A stretch of 64,000 nucleotides of DNA from a bacterium (lineage in GTDB: Bacteria > Krumholzibacteriota > Krumholzibacteriia > LZORAL124-64-63), in assembly GCA_016719645.1 (NCBI GenBank), contig JADJYS010000028.1:123419-187418 (forward strand). Reading direction: 5' to 3'. Both the position numbers and the translations under genes were made by a program. Position 1 is the stretch's first letter, and every line of letters starts with the position of its first letter. The notes beneath the pieces were generated by a model that saw nothing but the letters and a program-made list of their open reading frames with translations, searched no databases and was not told the origin of the DNA. Of the stretch, positions 1-8,783 are shown piece after piece.

Positions 1-1132
1 CGTGCTCGTTCAGGATGCGGGCGGTGCGCGTGTTGTCCTCGTGGGGAGCCTCGGTGTGGCAGCGCTCGCAGGCCACCTCGACGTCCGGCAGGTCGTTGGC
101 CATCATCGTGGTGGTGTGCGTGCCCTTCGCGATGCGGTGGCCCTCGGTGGGGTGGCAGTCGAGGCAGGCCAGACCGGCGGCGGCGTGCACGTCCCAGGAT
201 GGTGAATATGGGGTGCCGCGCTTGGAGCCGGGGTGCATCACCCGCGGGTAGCGGTCGCCGCGCGCGCGCGGCGAGGGCATGAAGGTGGGATCCTTCGGGT
301 CGACGTAGATGTCGCCGCCCAGGTTGTGCTGGTGGCAGCGCAGGCAGGACTGCGACGACGGCGTCTCCACCGAGAGGGCGGCGCGCAGGCTGCGGTCCTG
401 GTCCCAGCGCAGGCGGCCGTTGGCGTCGCGGACCACCTGCTTGCGGTTCATGTCGTAGGCCGCGGCGTGGCAGATCAGGCAGTCGATGGCGTCGCGCTCC
501 TCGGGCAGCGTCTTGTAGTAGGGCATGATCTCGCCGAGGGGGGCCTGCGCCTGGCCGCCGATGTGGCACTGGCCACAGCCCTCGCTGAGGGTGTCGCCCC
601 GCGTGTTGACGACCCACTCGGCCCAGGCGGTCATCGCGAAGGAGCCCGGCTTGGGGCAGGGGCGGTCGATCATGCCCATCGGCAGGCCGTCGGCCGAGCG
701 GCCGTTGAAGCCGCGGACGTTCTTGTGGTCCGTGCTGAACAGGCGGTAGTGCACCGAGCCGGTGAGGTTCCGCATGAGATCCTCGCGGCGGGGCAACCCG
801 TAGGTGTTCACGAACTCGATCTCCCGGTGGCAGACCAGGCAGGTCTCGGGGCCGCGGTAGGAGCGGATGCCGGCCTCGCGGAAGCGGTCCACGTGGTCGA
901 AGTTGCGCCGGAACTCGAGGTTCAGACTCCTGGCGACCAGTTCGAAGCCGTCGCGGTCGTGTTCCTCGACGGTGAAGGTCATGCGGGCGGGCCGGGAGCC
1001 CTCGGGCAGCATGAGGTTGATCGCCCGCGACCAGGCCTGCCAGCGCCAGCCGGCGGCGCCGGCCAGCACCAACAGCAATAACATCAAGAGCGGCATGATG
1101 TTAAAGTTGCGGCGCGGGCGAGGGGACGCCAT
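1..1132 (-). CDS. Membrane-anchored multihaem c-type cytochrome (partial)
   Basis: The minus strand read from an ATG at 1132 gives an open frame of 377 codons that runs off the left edge, so the C-terminus is missing. Six CXXCH haem-binding motifs are visible: CLVCH, CGQCH, CLICH, CLRCH, CLDCH and CERCH. A hydrophobic segment at about residues 12-28 follows several arginines and lacks an obvious cleavage site, so it looks like a single N-terminal anchor with the haem domain in the periplasm. Multihaem cytochromes of this layout pass electrons between membrane carriers and periplasmic or extracellular acceptors. The particular partner or enzyme activity cannot be told from the fragment. No clear Shine-Dalgarno precedes the ATG, so the exact start is less certain than the identity. 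It is divergent from the DUF882 gene. Confidence 0.85.
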   Translation of the reverse strand, partial: MASPRPRRNFNIMPLLMLLLLVLAGAAGWRWQAWSRAINLMLPEGSRPARMTFTVEEHDRDGFELVARSLNLEFRRNFDHVDRFREAGIRSYRGPETCLVCHREIEFVNTYGLPRREDLMRNLTGSVHYRLFSTDHKNVRGFNGRSADGLPMGMIDRPCPKPGSFAMTAWAEWVVNTRGDTLSEGCGQCHIGGQAQAPLGEIMPYYKTLPEERDAIDCLICHAAAYDMNRKQVVRDANGRLRWDQDRSLRAALSVETPSSQSCLRCHQHNLGGDIYVDPKDPTFMPSPRARGDRYPRVMHPGSKRGTPYSPSWDVHAAAGLACLDCHPTEGHRIAKGTHTTTMMANDLPDVEVACERCHTEAPHEDNTRTARILNEH

Positions 1133-1386
1133 TGGGAACCCCCGGGAAGGCAGGAATCGGGCGGATGGGGGCGTGTCGTCCCATCAATCGCAGGGAGAGC
1201 GCCCGCTGTCAAGGTGCTGGGAGAACGCCGGATGGCGTCGAATATTACCAATAAGCAAAAAACAGGACTCCCCTTTCGGGAACCCGCGTTCCATTTTGGG
1301 CGTTGCCCATCTTCCTCCAGGAAGAGTCAGGTAGCCGCCGGTCGGAGCGTCCGCGAGGACATCGGCATCGTGAAGGGACATCCTGT

Positions 1387-2001
1387 TTGACCAACCAGAA
1401 CAACAACGACGCCGTCGACCGGCGGCGCTTCCTGCGCATCTTCGGAGGCGTGGCTCTGGCCTGCCTCGCGCCTCTGCCCCTGGCCGCATCGGTGACCGGG
1501 AGCGACATCCTCGGCGCCCCGCCGCCCCCGGCGCCGACGGGAATCCCCGGCGCTCCGGACGCGCACCTGATTTCGCTGCTGAACGTCAACACCGGCGAGC
1601 GGCTGTCCTGCGCTTACCGGGAGAAGGGCATCCTCGTGCCCGATGCGACGGCTGCCCTCGATCGTCTGCTGCGGGACCACCGCAACGACGAGGTCAAGCC
1701 CATCGACCCCCAGCTGCTGGACCTGCTGCACGACACGGCCGCCAAGCTCGACTCGTCCGAGCCCTTCCAGGTCGTCTGCGGATACCGGTCCGCGGCCACC
1801 AATGCGGCCATGCGCCGCCGCGGCGCCGGCGTGGCCAAGCACAGCTACCACATCAACGGCCGCGCCGTGGACGTGAGCCTGCCCGGCGTCCAGCTCGCGC
1901 AGCTGCGCCGCGCCGCCCGCGATCTGAAGTCCGGCGGCGTCGGCTACTACCCCGGCTCGCGCTTCGTCCACCTGGACACCGGCCCCATCCGCAACTGGTA
2001 G
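1387..2001 (+). CDS. DUF882/YcbK-type M15-like peptidase-fold protein, Tat-exported
   Basis: This 204-residue protein starts at TTG 1387. That start is chosen because AAGGGA lies about 9 bases upstream and because it leaves a clean twin-arginine signal (DRRRFLRIFGG followed by a hydrophobic stretch). The mature part has the zinc-site pattern of the YcbK/DUF882 branch of the M15 (D-Ala-D-Ala carboxypeptidase-like) fold: HSYHINGRAVDV gives the H-x6-D pair, and VHLDTG near the C-terminus gives the last histidine. Family members act on, or bind, peptidoglycan in the periplasm. The substrate here is not known. An in-frame ATG at 1303 would add a charged extension without a ribosome binding site and is rejected. 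It stands alone upstream of the polysaccharide operon. Confidence 0.85.
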   Translation: MTNQNNNDAVDRRRFLRIFGGVALACLAPLPLAASVTGSDILGAPPPPAPTGIPGAPDAHLISLLNVNTGERLSCAYREKGILVPDATAALDRLLRDHRNDEVKPIDPQLLDLLHDTAAKLDSSEPFQVVCGYRSAATNAAMRRRGAGVAKHSYHINGRAVDVSLPGVQLAQLRRAARDLKSGGVGYYPGSRFVHLDTGPIRNW

Positions 2002-2107
2002 GGCGGTCCCCCGGACTCCCGACGGATTTATCCCCGCTGGATTTTCCCAGGCCTGCGCCTTATCCTCCGGCCTGCGATCCCGCGGTACGGAGGCCGCGTT
2101 CCAACCC

Positions 2108-4063
2108 ATGGTCGAACGCATCCGCAAGACCCTCGGCGTTCTGCGCCCGCCGACGTCCGGACCCCTGAGCCTCATGGTCCGGCGCCACCGTCTGCTCTTC
2201 TTCTTCGCCTTCTTCGGCGCGATCGCCGCCCTGTCGGTGTGCCTGTCCTTCATCATCCGCTTCGAGTGGTCCTGGCTGCGCAAGGTGCCCAAGTGGCCCG
2301 AGTGGTGGCGGTCGATGCTGCTGGTGGCCGTGCCGGTGCGCCTGGTGGTGTTCACCGCCTTCGGGCTGCACCGGGTCTCGTGGCGGTTCGCCGGTCTGCG
2401 GGACGTGCCGCCGATGATCAACGCGATCCTGGTCGGATCGGCGTTCGACGCCGCGATCCTGCTGTGGGCCTACCAGGGAGCCTTCCCCCGCTCGGTGCTG
2501 ATCATCGACACCGTCCTGTGCATGGCGCTGGCCGTGGTCGGCCGCTACGCGTACCGCATCCTGGACCACCTCTCGCGGGGCATCGACGCCGGCCCGCGCA
2601 CGCGCGTGGTCATCGTGGGCGCGGGCAGGGCCTGCAACCTGGTGCTGGAAGCCATGAACACGGCCAAGCTGAACGCCTACCGGCCGGTGGCCATCGTCGA
2701 CGACGACCCGCTCAAGCAGGGCATCACCATCCACGGCGTGGGTGTCGCCACGCCGATCGACGTCATCGGCGAGGTGGCGCGCCGCACGGGGGCCGAGGCG
2801 ATCATCCTGGCGATGCCGGCGGCCACCACGGCGCAGCTGTACCGCGTCGTGAAGCTGTGCCGCGAGACCGGCCTGCCGCTGAAGACCACCCCCGACATCT
2901 GGCAGGTGCTGCAGAGCAGCGAGGCGGTCACCCGCATCCAGGACTTCTCGCTCGACGACCTGCTCAACCGGCGCGTCGTGCGTTCGGACGTGCCGGAGAT
3001 CCGCCGGCTCCTGGAGGGGCGCATCGTGCTGGTGACCGGGGCGGCGGGCAGCATCGGTTCGGAGCTGTGCCGCCAGATCGTCGACCAGGGGTCCCTGCGG
3101 CTGGTCTGCCTGGACAAGGACGAGAACGGGCTGTTCCGTCTCGAGCAGGAGCTGCGGCGGCGCCGGCCCGACGCCGCGCTCGCCTTCTTCCTCGGGGACG
3201 TCAAGGACGAGGGGCGCATGGACGCCCTGTTCTCGCGCTGGAAGCCGCAGATCGTGTTCCACGCCGCGGCCTACAAGCACGTGCCCATCCTGCAGTTCCA
3301 CCCCGTCGAGGCGATCCGCAACAACGTGGGCGGCACGCGCACGATGGCGCGGCTGTCCCAGCGCTACGGCGTCGAGCGCTTCGTGATGATCAGCACCGAC
3401 AAGGCCGTGCGGCCCACCAGCGTCATGGGCGCCACCAAGCAGATCGCCGAGCGCGTGATCCAGCACCTGGGCGCCGGGGACCAGGGCGGCACGAGCTTCT
3501 CGACCATCCGCTTCGGGAACGTGCTGGGGTCGGCGGGCAGCGTCGTGGAGCTGTTCCTGGAGCAGATCCGCAAGGGCGGCCCGGTGACGGTCACCGACCC
3601 GCGCATCGAGCGCTACTTCATGACCATCGCCGAGGCCGTGCACCTGGTGCTCTACGCGGCGGGCATGGGCACGGGCGACGAGATCTTCATCCTGGACATG
3701 GGCGCGCCGGTGCGGATCGACGCCCTGGCGCGGCAGATGATCCAGCTGTCGGGGCTGACGCCCGAGATCGACGTGCCCATCGTCTACACCGGCCTGCGGC
3801 CGGGCGAGAAGCTCTACGAGGAGCTGTGGACGCCCGAGGAGAAGCCGGAGCCCACCAGCAACCCGGGCATCCGCGTGGCCCGCCGCACCGGCGGCGTGCC
3901 GGACATCGACGCCCGCGTGGACGCGCTGCTCTCTTCGGCCGTCGCCGGCAACATGCGCGAGTGCTGGGAACAGCTGCTGGAGCTGGTGCCCGACTTCCAG
4001 GGCCAGACGCGCGAGGCCGCGGAGATGCCGCCGACCGCCGCCCCGACCGGGCCGACCGCGTAA
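2108..4063 (+). CDS. PglF/WbpM/FlaA1-type membrane nucleotide-sugar 4,6-dehydratase
   Basis: This is a 651-residue, full-length member of the CapD/WbpM/PglF family. Residues about 30-140 contain four predicted membrane helices. A first Rossmann segment starts near residue 167 (VIVGAGRACNL). The catalytic SDR domain starts near residue 303 (GAAGSIGSELC) and carries the S-M-K signature of this family in SVMGATKQIAE near residue 440, where Met replaces the usual Tyr. These enzymes convert UDP-GlcNAc to the 4-keto-6-deoxy sugar that feeds N-acetylated amino-sugar synthesis. It is the first gene of a seven-gene operon; its TAA overlaps the next ATG (TAATG). With the aminotransferase at 18.8-20 kb it suggests a 4-amino-4,6-dideoxy sugar in the glycan (inference). 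Confidence 0.93.
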   Translation: MVERIRKTLGVLRPPTSGPLSLMVRRHRLLFFFAFFGAIAALSVCLSFIIRFEWSWLRKVPKWPEWWRSMLLVAVPVRLVVFTAFGLHRVSWRFAGLRDVPPMINAILVGSAFDAAILLWAYQGAFPRSVLIIDTVLCMALAVVGRYAYRILDHLSRGIDAGPRTRVVIVGAGRACNLVLEAMNTAKLNAYRPVAIVDDDPLKQGITIHGVGVATPIDVIGEVARRTGAEAIILAMPAATTAQLYRVVKLCRETGLPLKTTPDIWQVLQSSEAVTRIQDFSLDDLLNRRVVRSDVPEIRRLLEGRIVLVTGAAGSIGSELCRQIVDQGSLRLVCLDKDENGLFRLEQELRRRRPDAALAFFLGDVKDEGRMDALFSRWKPQIVFHAAAYKHVPILQFHPVEAIRNNVGGTRTMARLSQRYGVERFVMISTDKAVRPTSVMGATKQIAERVIQHLGAGDQGGTSFSTIRFGNVLGSAGSVVELFLEQIRKGGPVTVTDPRIERYFMTIAEAVHLVLYAAGMGTGDEIFILDMGAPVRIDALARQMIQLSGLTPEIDVPIVYTGLRPGEKLYEELWTPEEKPEPTSNPGIRVARRTGGVPDIDARVDALLSSAVAGNMRECWEQLLELVPDFQGQTREAAEMPPTAAPTGPTA

Positions 4064-5346
4064 TGGCGGCCCCCCCACCCTCCCTGCGGCGCAACTTCAC
4101 CTGGACCTTCCTCGGCAACGTGGTCTTCGCCGCCAGCCAGTGGGGCATCCTGGTCGTGCTGACCAAGCTGGGCTCGGCCGCGGAGGTGGGCCGCCTCTCG
4201 CTGGCCACGACGGTGGCGACGCCGCTGGTGGTCTTCGCCAACCTCCAGCTGAGGTCGGTCTTCGTCAGCGACGCGCAGGGCCGCTTCCCGTTCCGCGACT
4301 ACCTGGGCGTGCAGCTGCTGCTGGCGCCCCTGGCGCTGGCCGCGGTCATCGTCACCGGGACGGTCTGCTACAGCGGTCCCCAGGTGACGGCGATCGTGCT
4401 GTACGGCATCGGGCGCGTGGTCGACGGCGTGGGCGACGTGTTCTACGGCCTGGAGCAGAAGCGCGAGCGCATGGACCTGATGGCCCGCTCGCTGATGATC
4501 CGCGGCCTGGTCTCGCTGGTCCTGTTCGCCGTCGTCTACCGCTGGACGGGGAGCCTCAACGCGGCGCTGGTGGCGTGGCCGGTGGCCTGGGTGCTGCCGC
4601 TGCTGCTCTTCGACCTCCCGCGCTGCCGCGCCCTGGTGCGCGCGGCGGACGGCGGCGACGGCGGCACGCTGGCCCCGCGCTGGCGCCCCGCGGCCATCAA
4701 GGCGATCATCTGGACGGCGCTGCCGCTGGGCGTCGTCATGCTGCTGATCCAGCTGCGCAACACGGTGCCCCGCACCATGCTCGAGAGCGCCCAGGGCGAG
4801 GAGGCGCTCGGCGTCTTCTCGGCCATGGCCTACCTGGTGCTCGTCTCCAACACGGTGGTGATGGCCCTGTCCCAGTCCAGCATCGCGCGGCTGGCCCGCA
4901 ACCACGCCGACGGGGACGCGCGCGCCTTCCGCTCCACCGTGGCCAAGCTCATGGCCGTGGGCGTGGTGCTCGGCCTGGGCGGCGTGGCGGTCGCCCGGTG
5001 GTGGGGCGGCCCCCTGCTCACCCTGGTCTACGACGCCGAGTACGCGGTGCGCGCGGACCTCTTCGTGCTGATCATGGCCGGCGGCGGCATCATGAACCTC
5101 GGCAGCCTGCTCGGGGCGCCGGCCACGGCCATGCAGGCGTTCCGTTCCCAGCTCGTCATCCACGCCCTGAACGCCGTGCTGCTCGTGGCGCTGGGCCGCT
5201 GGCTGATCCCGGCGCACGGCATGGCGGGCGCGGCCTGGACGGTGCTGGCCGGGTCGGCGTGGGTGACGCTGGCGTACGGCGCGGTGGTGGTGCGGGGGAT
5301 CGGGCGGATGCGCCGGAGCGGACGGATGCAGGGGGGTGCGGCGTGA
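4063..5346 (+). CDS. Wzx-type polysaccharide flippase (MOP superfamily)
   Basis: This 427-residue, very hydrophobic protein has about twelve predicted membrane helices and the polytopic pattern of oligosaccharide flippases. It begins LRRNFTWTFLGNVVFAASQW, the typical start of Wzx/RfbX proteins. It would move lipid-linked repeat units across the inner membrane. The ATG overlaps the preceding TAA by one base and its TGA overlaps the next gene's GTG (GTGA), so it is translationally coupled within the 2.1-10.9 kb operon. No catalytic motif is expected. The assignment rests on hydrophobic layout, N-terminal sequence and position between a nucleotide-sugar enzyme and a polymerase. Confidence 0.85.
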   Translation: MAAPPPSLRRNFTWTFLGNVVFAASQWGILVVLTKLGSAAEVGRLSLATTVATPLVVFANLQLRSVFVSDAQGRFPFRDYLGVQLLLAPLALAAVIVTGTVCYSGPQVTAIVLYGIGRVVDGVGDVFYGLEQKRERMDLMARSLMIRGLVSLVLFAVVYRWTGSLNAALVAWPVAWVLPLLLFDLPRCRALVRAADGGDGGTLAPRWRPAAIKAIIWTALPLGVVMLLIQLRNTVPRTMLESAQGEEALGVFSAMAYLVLVSNTVVMALSQSSIARLARNHADGDARAFRSTVAKLMAVGVVLGLGGVAVARWWGGPLLTLVYDAEYAVRADLFVLIMAGGGIMNLGSLLGAPATAMQAFRSQLVIHALNAVLLVALGRWLIPAHGMAGAAWTVLAGSAWVTLAYGAVVVRGIGRMRRSGRMQGGAA

Positions 5347-6590
5347 GCGGCGTCGACATCCTCTGGATCCTGGCGTTCACCGCCATCGCGCTGGCGGGGC
5401 TGGCCGCCTCGCGGCAGTTCTTCGGGCACTGGTTCACGCCGCTGAGCATCTACACGGGCGTGAACTGCGGGTCGCTGGCGCTGTACCATCTGCGGATCCT
5501 GGATCTGATCCGGCTCTCGGGCGAGACCTACGCCCTGGCGCTGGGGTCGATCGCGATGTTCGCCGTCGGGGCGCTCGGCGCGGTCGGCGGCCGGTCGGTC
5601 CGCTTCCCCGCTGCGGCGACCCACCGGCGCGACGCGACTCACCTGGCGACCTTCTACTACATCACGGCGGCCATTGCGACCCTGGGCTGGGGGTTGGCGC
5701 TGGCGATCCTCGTGTCCCGCCACGGCCTGGGCGGCCTGCTCGCCAGCATCTGGAGATTGCAGGACGAGTTCCAGATGCAGTTCATCGGCAACCTGAACCT
5801 GATCGGCATCCTGGTGGCGCCGACCTACGTGATCAAGCGGGTCTTCGGAGCGCGCCGGCGCCTGGACGAGGTGATCCTCGTCGCGTGCCTGCTCGGGCTG
5901 CTGCTCGCCGGCATCAAGGCGTACATCACGATCAGCGTCGTGGCGGCGATCCTGGCCTGGAGCGTGTGCCGCCCGGAACGCTTCCGGGCCGGGCAGATGC
6001 TGGCGGTGCTGGCGGTGCTGCTCGGTTTCTTCGTGGTCTACACCCAGAAGATCGACATCTACGCCCAGGAGGGCTACGACGCCGAGGGCGGGGCGGGCAT
6101 GGTCGCCCCGCTGCAGCGGCCCTACCTCTACATCGCCGGCAGTTGGCCGGCGCTCTCGGCGGTCGCGGCCGGGGAAGTGGAACCGCCGCCGCGTCCCGGC
6201 CACGTCCTGCTGCAGCCCGGCTGGAAGCTGCTGAGCGCCCTGGGCGCGGCGCCCGCCCTGCCCACGCCGCTCCCGTTCGCGAACATCGGAGTCACGGAGT
6301 TCAACGTCTACTCGTTCGTGGGCGAAGTCTACTGGGACGCCGGCCCCTGGGCGGCGCTGCTGATGAGCGCGCTGCTCGGCTTCGTCTCCACGCTCGCCTA
6401 CGTCCGGGCGCGCTCGGCGGCGTACTGGGGCCACCTGCTGGTCTACGCGCTCGTCGGCTACGGCGTGTTCATGTCCCAGTTCGCCTACTTCTACACCTTC
6501 AACTTCGTGCTGATGATGATCTACGCCTACGGTCTGGGTTTCTTCGTGCTGCGCGGCGGCGTCTTCATCGATGGGAGGCGCCGTGCGTGA
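5343..6590 (+). CDS. Wzy-like oligosaccharide repeat-unit polymerase (copy 1)
   Basis: This 415-residue protein begins with GTG in a GTGA overlap with the flippase. It has about ten to twelve predicted membrane helices and a large loop at about residues 235-320, the layout of O-antigen/exopolysaccharide polymerases. The segment DEFQMQFIGNLNLIGILV in the middle is nearly the same as one in a second gene at 17.6-18.8 kb, and both share an NVYSF(V/A)GEV motif late in the protein, so the two are paralogues. In a Wzx/Wzy pathway it would link flipped repeat units in the periplasm. Wzy proteins are poorly conserved, so the call rests on topology and context. WaaL-type ligase is the main alternative. 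Confidence 0.75.
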   Translation: MSGVDILWILAFTAIALAGLAASRQFFGHWFTPLSIYTGVNCGSLALYHLRILDLIRLSGETYALALGSIAMFAVGALGAVGGRSVRFPAAATHRRDATHLATFYYITAAIATLGWGLALAILVSRHGLGGLLASIWRLQDEFQMQFIGNLNLIGILVAPTYVIKRVFGARRRLDEVILVACLLGLLLAGIKAYITISVVAAILAWSVCRPERFRAGQMLAVLAVLLGFFVVYTQKIDIYAQEGYDAEGGAGMVAPLQRPYLYIAGSWPALSAVAAGEVEPPPRPGHVLLQPGWKLLSALGAAPALPTPLPFANIGVTEFNVYSFVGEVYWDAGPWAALLMSALLGFVSTLAYVRARSAAYWGHLLVYALVGYGVFMSQFAYFYTFNFVLMMIYAYGLGFFVLRGGVFIDGRRRA

Positions 6591-7629
6591 CCCGACGCGC
6601 GTGTCGGCCCTGACCGGCGACATCCGCGTGCCGAGCGCGCGCTTCCGGGTCGGGCAGTTCGTCGCGCCGCTGCGCGCGTTGGGGGTGGATCTGCGCTGGC
6701 GGCCGGCGCCGGTCTCCAACTACCCGCCGCGCAGCCCGGCCCTGCGCCCGCTCTGGCTGCCCGCCACGGCGGCGGCCCGCCTGCCGTCGCTGGCGGCGAC
6801 CTGGACGGCGGACGTGACCCTGCTGCAGCGCGAGCTGGTCTCGACCCTGGCCACCCTGGAAGCGCTCACGCGCCGGCCGCGGGTGCTCGACGTGGACGAC
6901 GCCATCTGGATGCGCCGTGGCGGCGGCTTCGCGGCCCGGATCGCGCGCGGGTGCGAGCTGGTGATCGCGGGCAACGATTATGTCGCCGACTGGTTCGGGC
7001 CCCACTGCCGGCGCGTGGAGATCCTGCCGACCGCCGTCGATACGGAACGGTTCCGGCCCCGTGATGCCGCCGGCGCCGCGGACGATGACGGACGCGTCGT
7101 CATCGGGTGGAGCGGCACCTCGTCGAACCTGTCCTTCCTGACGGGGATCGAGGGGGCGCTGGCGCGCGTGCTGCGGGAGCGCCCGCGCTGCCGACTGGCC
7201 GTCTGTTCCGACACCCCGCCGCGCTTCAGCGCGGTGCCGGCCGATCGCGTCGATTTCGAGCCCTGGCGGCCCGCGACGGAAGTCGGCTTCTTCCAGCGCC
7301 TGGACGTGGGCCTCATGCCGCTGACCGACGACGACTGGACGCGGGGCAAGTGTTCGTACAAGATGCTGCTCTACCTCGCCTGCGGCGCGCCGGTCGTGGT
7401 GTCGCCCGTGGGCATGAACGCGCAGGTCCTGGCCCAGGCCGAGGTGGGTTTCGGGGCGGCGACGGACGAGGCGTGGGCCGACGCCCTGATCACCCTGATC
7501 GACGATGCAGCGCTCAGGCGACGCATGGGGCGCGCCGGAACCGATCTGGTGACGGCCGGCTACAGCGTATCCGCGCTGGCGCCGCGGCTGGCCGGACTGC
7601 TGGAGGATGTGGCCCGTGGCAGGCGTTGA
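6583..7629 (+). CDS. Glycosyltransferase, GT4-like (GT-B fold)
   Basis: This 348-residue protein starts at GTG 6583. The start is chosen because GGAGG at 6572-6577 is correctly spaced; an ATG at 6571 has no binding site before it. It lacks a signal peptide and should act on the cytoplasmic face of the inner membrane. The C-terminal half has the GT-B donor-site features: VVIGWSGTSSNLSFL, then KCSYKMLLYLACGAPVVVSP, in the position where GT4 enzymes bind the nucleotide sugar. The N-terminal acceptor half is less conserved. It overlaps the polymerase by eight bases and the next transferase by fourteen, so it is one of three successive transferases building the repeat unit. Donor and linkage cannot be inferred. 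Confidence 0.85.
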   Translation: MRDPTRVSALTGDIRVPSARFRVGQFVAPLRALGVDLRWRPAPVSNYPPRSPALRPLWLPATAAARLPSLAATWTADVTLLQRELVSTLATLEALTRRPRVLDVDDAIWMRRGGGFAARIARGCELVIAGNDYVADWFGPHCRRVEILPTAVDTERFRPRDAAGAADDDGRVVIGWSGTSSNLSFLTGIEGALARVLRERPRCRLAVCSDTPPRFSAVPADRVDFEPWRPATEVGFFQRLDVGLMPLTDDDWTRGKCSYKMLLYLACGAPVVVSPVGMNAQVLAQAEVGFGAATDEAWADALITLIDDAALRRRMGRAGTDLVTAGYSVSALAPRLAGLLEDVARGRR

Positions 7630-8783
7630 GGACAACCGGCGACCGCAGCGGTCCGTCACCGTGCTGATCACGAACCTCGACCTCGGCGGCGCCGAGGTCC
7701 AGGCGGTCCGCATGGCGATGGGGCTGGCGGAGCGCGGCCGGCGCGTGCGCATGCTGTCGCTGCTGCAGCCGCGCGCCTTCGACCGCGAACTCGCCGCGGC
7801 CGGCATCCCCGTGGTCGACCTCGGGCTGCGGGGATGGGCGACGCTGCCGTCCGCCGTCGTCCCTCCACCGCGAGCTGCGCCGACACCGCCCCGACGTCCT
7901 GGTCGCGTTCAACTACCACGCCAATGTGCTGGGCAAGGTCGTGGGTCGGCTCGCCGGCGTGAAGGCCATCGTGCCGTCGATCGGCACGGAGTTCTTCGGC
8001 GGCCGCCTGCGGGAGCGCCTCGAAGCCGCGACGGCGCCCCTGGCGCCCATCACCACCACGAATTCGGAACTCGTCGGAGAGAGCCTCGTGCGGCGCGGCA
8101 TCGTGCCGCGGCAGCGGCTGCGCGTGGTGCTCAATGCGACCCTCGTCCCCGGCGAGCCGATCGAGCCGGCGCGGCGCGCGGCGCTGCGCGCCGAGATGGG
8201 CGGCGGCGAGCAGGACCTGCTCTGGCTGGCGGTCGGCCGCTTCGAGATCCAGAAGGACTACCCGAACCTGTTCGCGGCCTTCGGCGAACTGGCGACCCGG
8301 CATCCGGAGGCCAGGCTGGTGCTGGTCGGCTACGGCTCGCTGGACGCCGAGGTCCGGGAACTGGCGCGGACCAATCCGGCGGCCGACCGCATCCGGGTGC
8401 TCGGCAAGCGCACGGACGTCATGGATCTCATGCAGGCGTGCGACGCGTACGTGCTGTCGTCGGTCATCGAGGGCATGCCCAACACGGTCATCGAGGCCAT
8501 GGCGGCGGCCCTGCCCATCGTGGCCACGAACGTCGGCGGCATGGCCGAGCTGCTGGGCGAGGGCGACTGCGGCCTCATGGTCCCGGCCCGCGACGCCGCG
8601 GCGCTCGCGGGGGCCATGGCGCAGGTGATGGCATTGGATCCGACGGCGCGGGGGGCCATGGGCGAACGCGCAAGGACGCGGATGCAGCGCCGCCACGGCG
8701 TCGAGGCGGTGCTCGACCGCTGGGAGGAACTGTGCCGCGAAGCCGCGTCCGGCGGGGGACATCCCGGTGGCGGACATGAGTGA
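7616..8783 (+). CDS. Glycosyltransferase, GT4 family, frame broken near 7855
   Basis: The start is GTG 7616, with GGAGG at 7602-7606 nine bases upstream. The first 80 residues (VTVLITNLDLGGAEVQAVRM) show the glycine-rich N-terminal loop of GT4 enzymes. Between about 7850 and 7863 the frame shifts by one base: after TLPSAV the downstream frame resumes with LHRELRRHRPDVLVAFNYHA and continues to the stop at 8783. The joined product is about 388 residues, normal for the family, and contains the donor-site E-x7-E region (EGMPNTVIEAMAAALPIVA). One surplus base in gtcgtccc explains the break, so this is probably a consensus error and the gene is likely functional. It lies in the operon between two other GT4 genes. 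Confidence 0.85.

Noticed and set aside
1235..1370. Possible c-di-GMP (GEMM-I) riboswitch before the DUF882 gene, from GGTAGCCGCCGG and a hairpin-like CCCTTTCGGG
   Set aside because: The conserved GCAAA-GCC core and the spacing of the two helices are absent.
2060..4078. Long minus-strand reading frame of about 670 codons opposite the dehydratase gene
   Set aside because: Its translation is low-complexity Arg/His/Gly/Ala, as expected for antisense of GC-rich codons, while the plus strand gives a complete known enzyme. The same reasoning applies to the other long antisense frames in the window.
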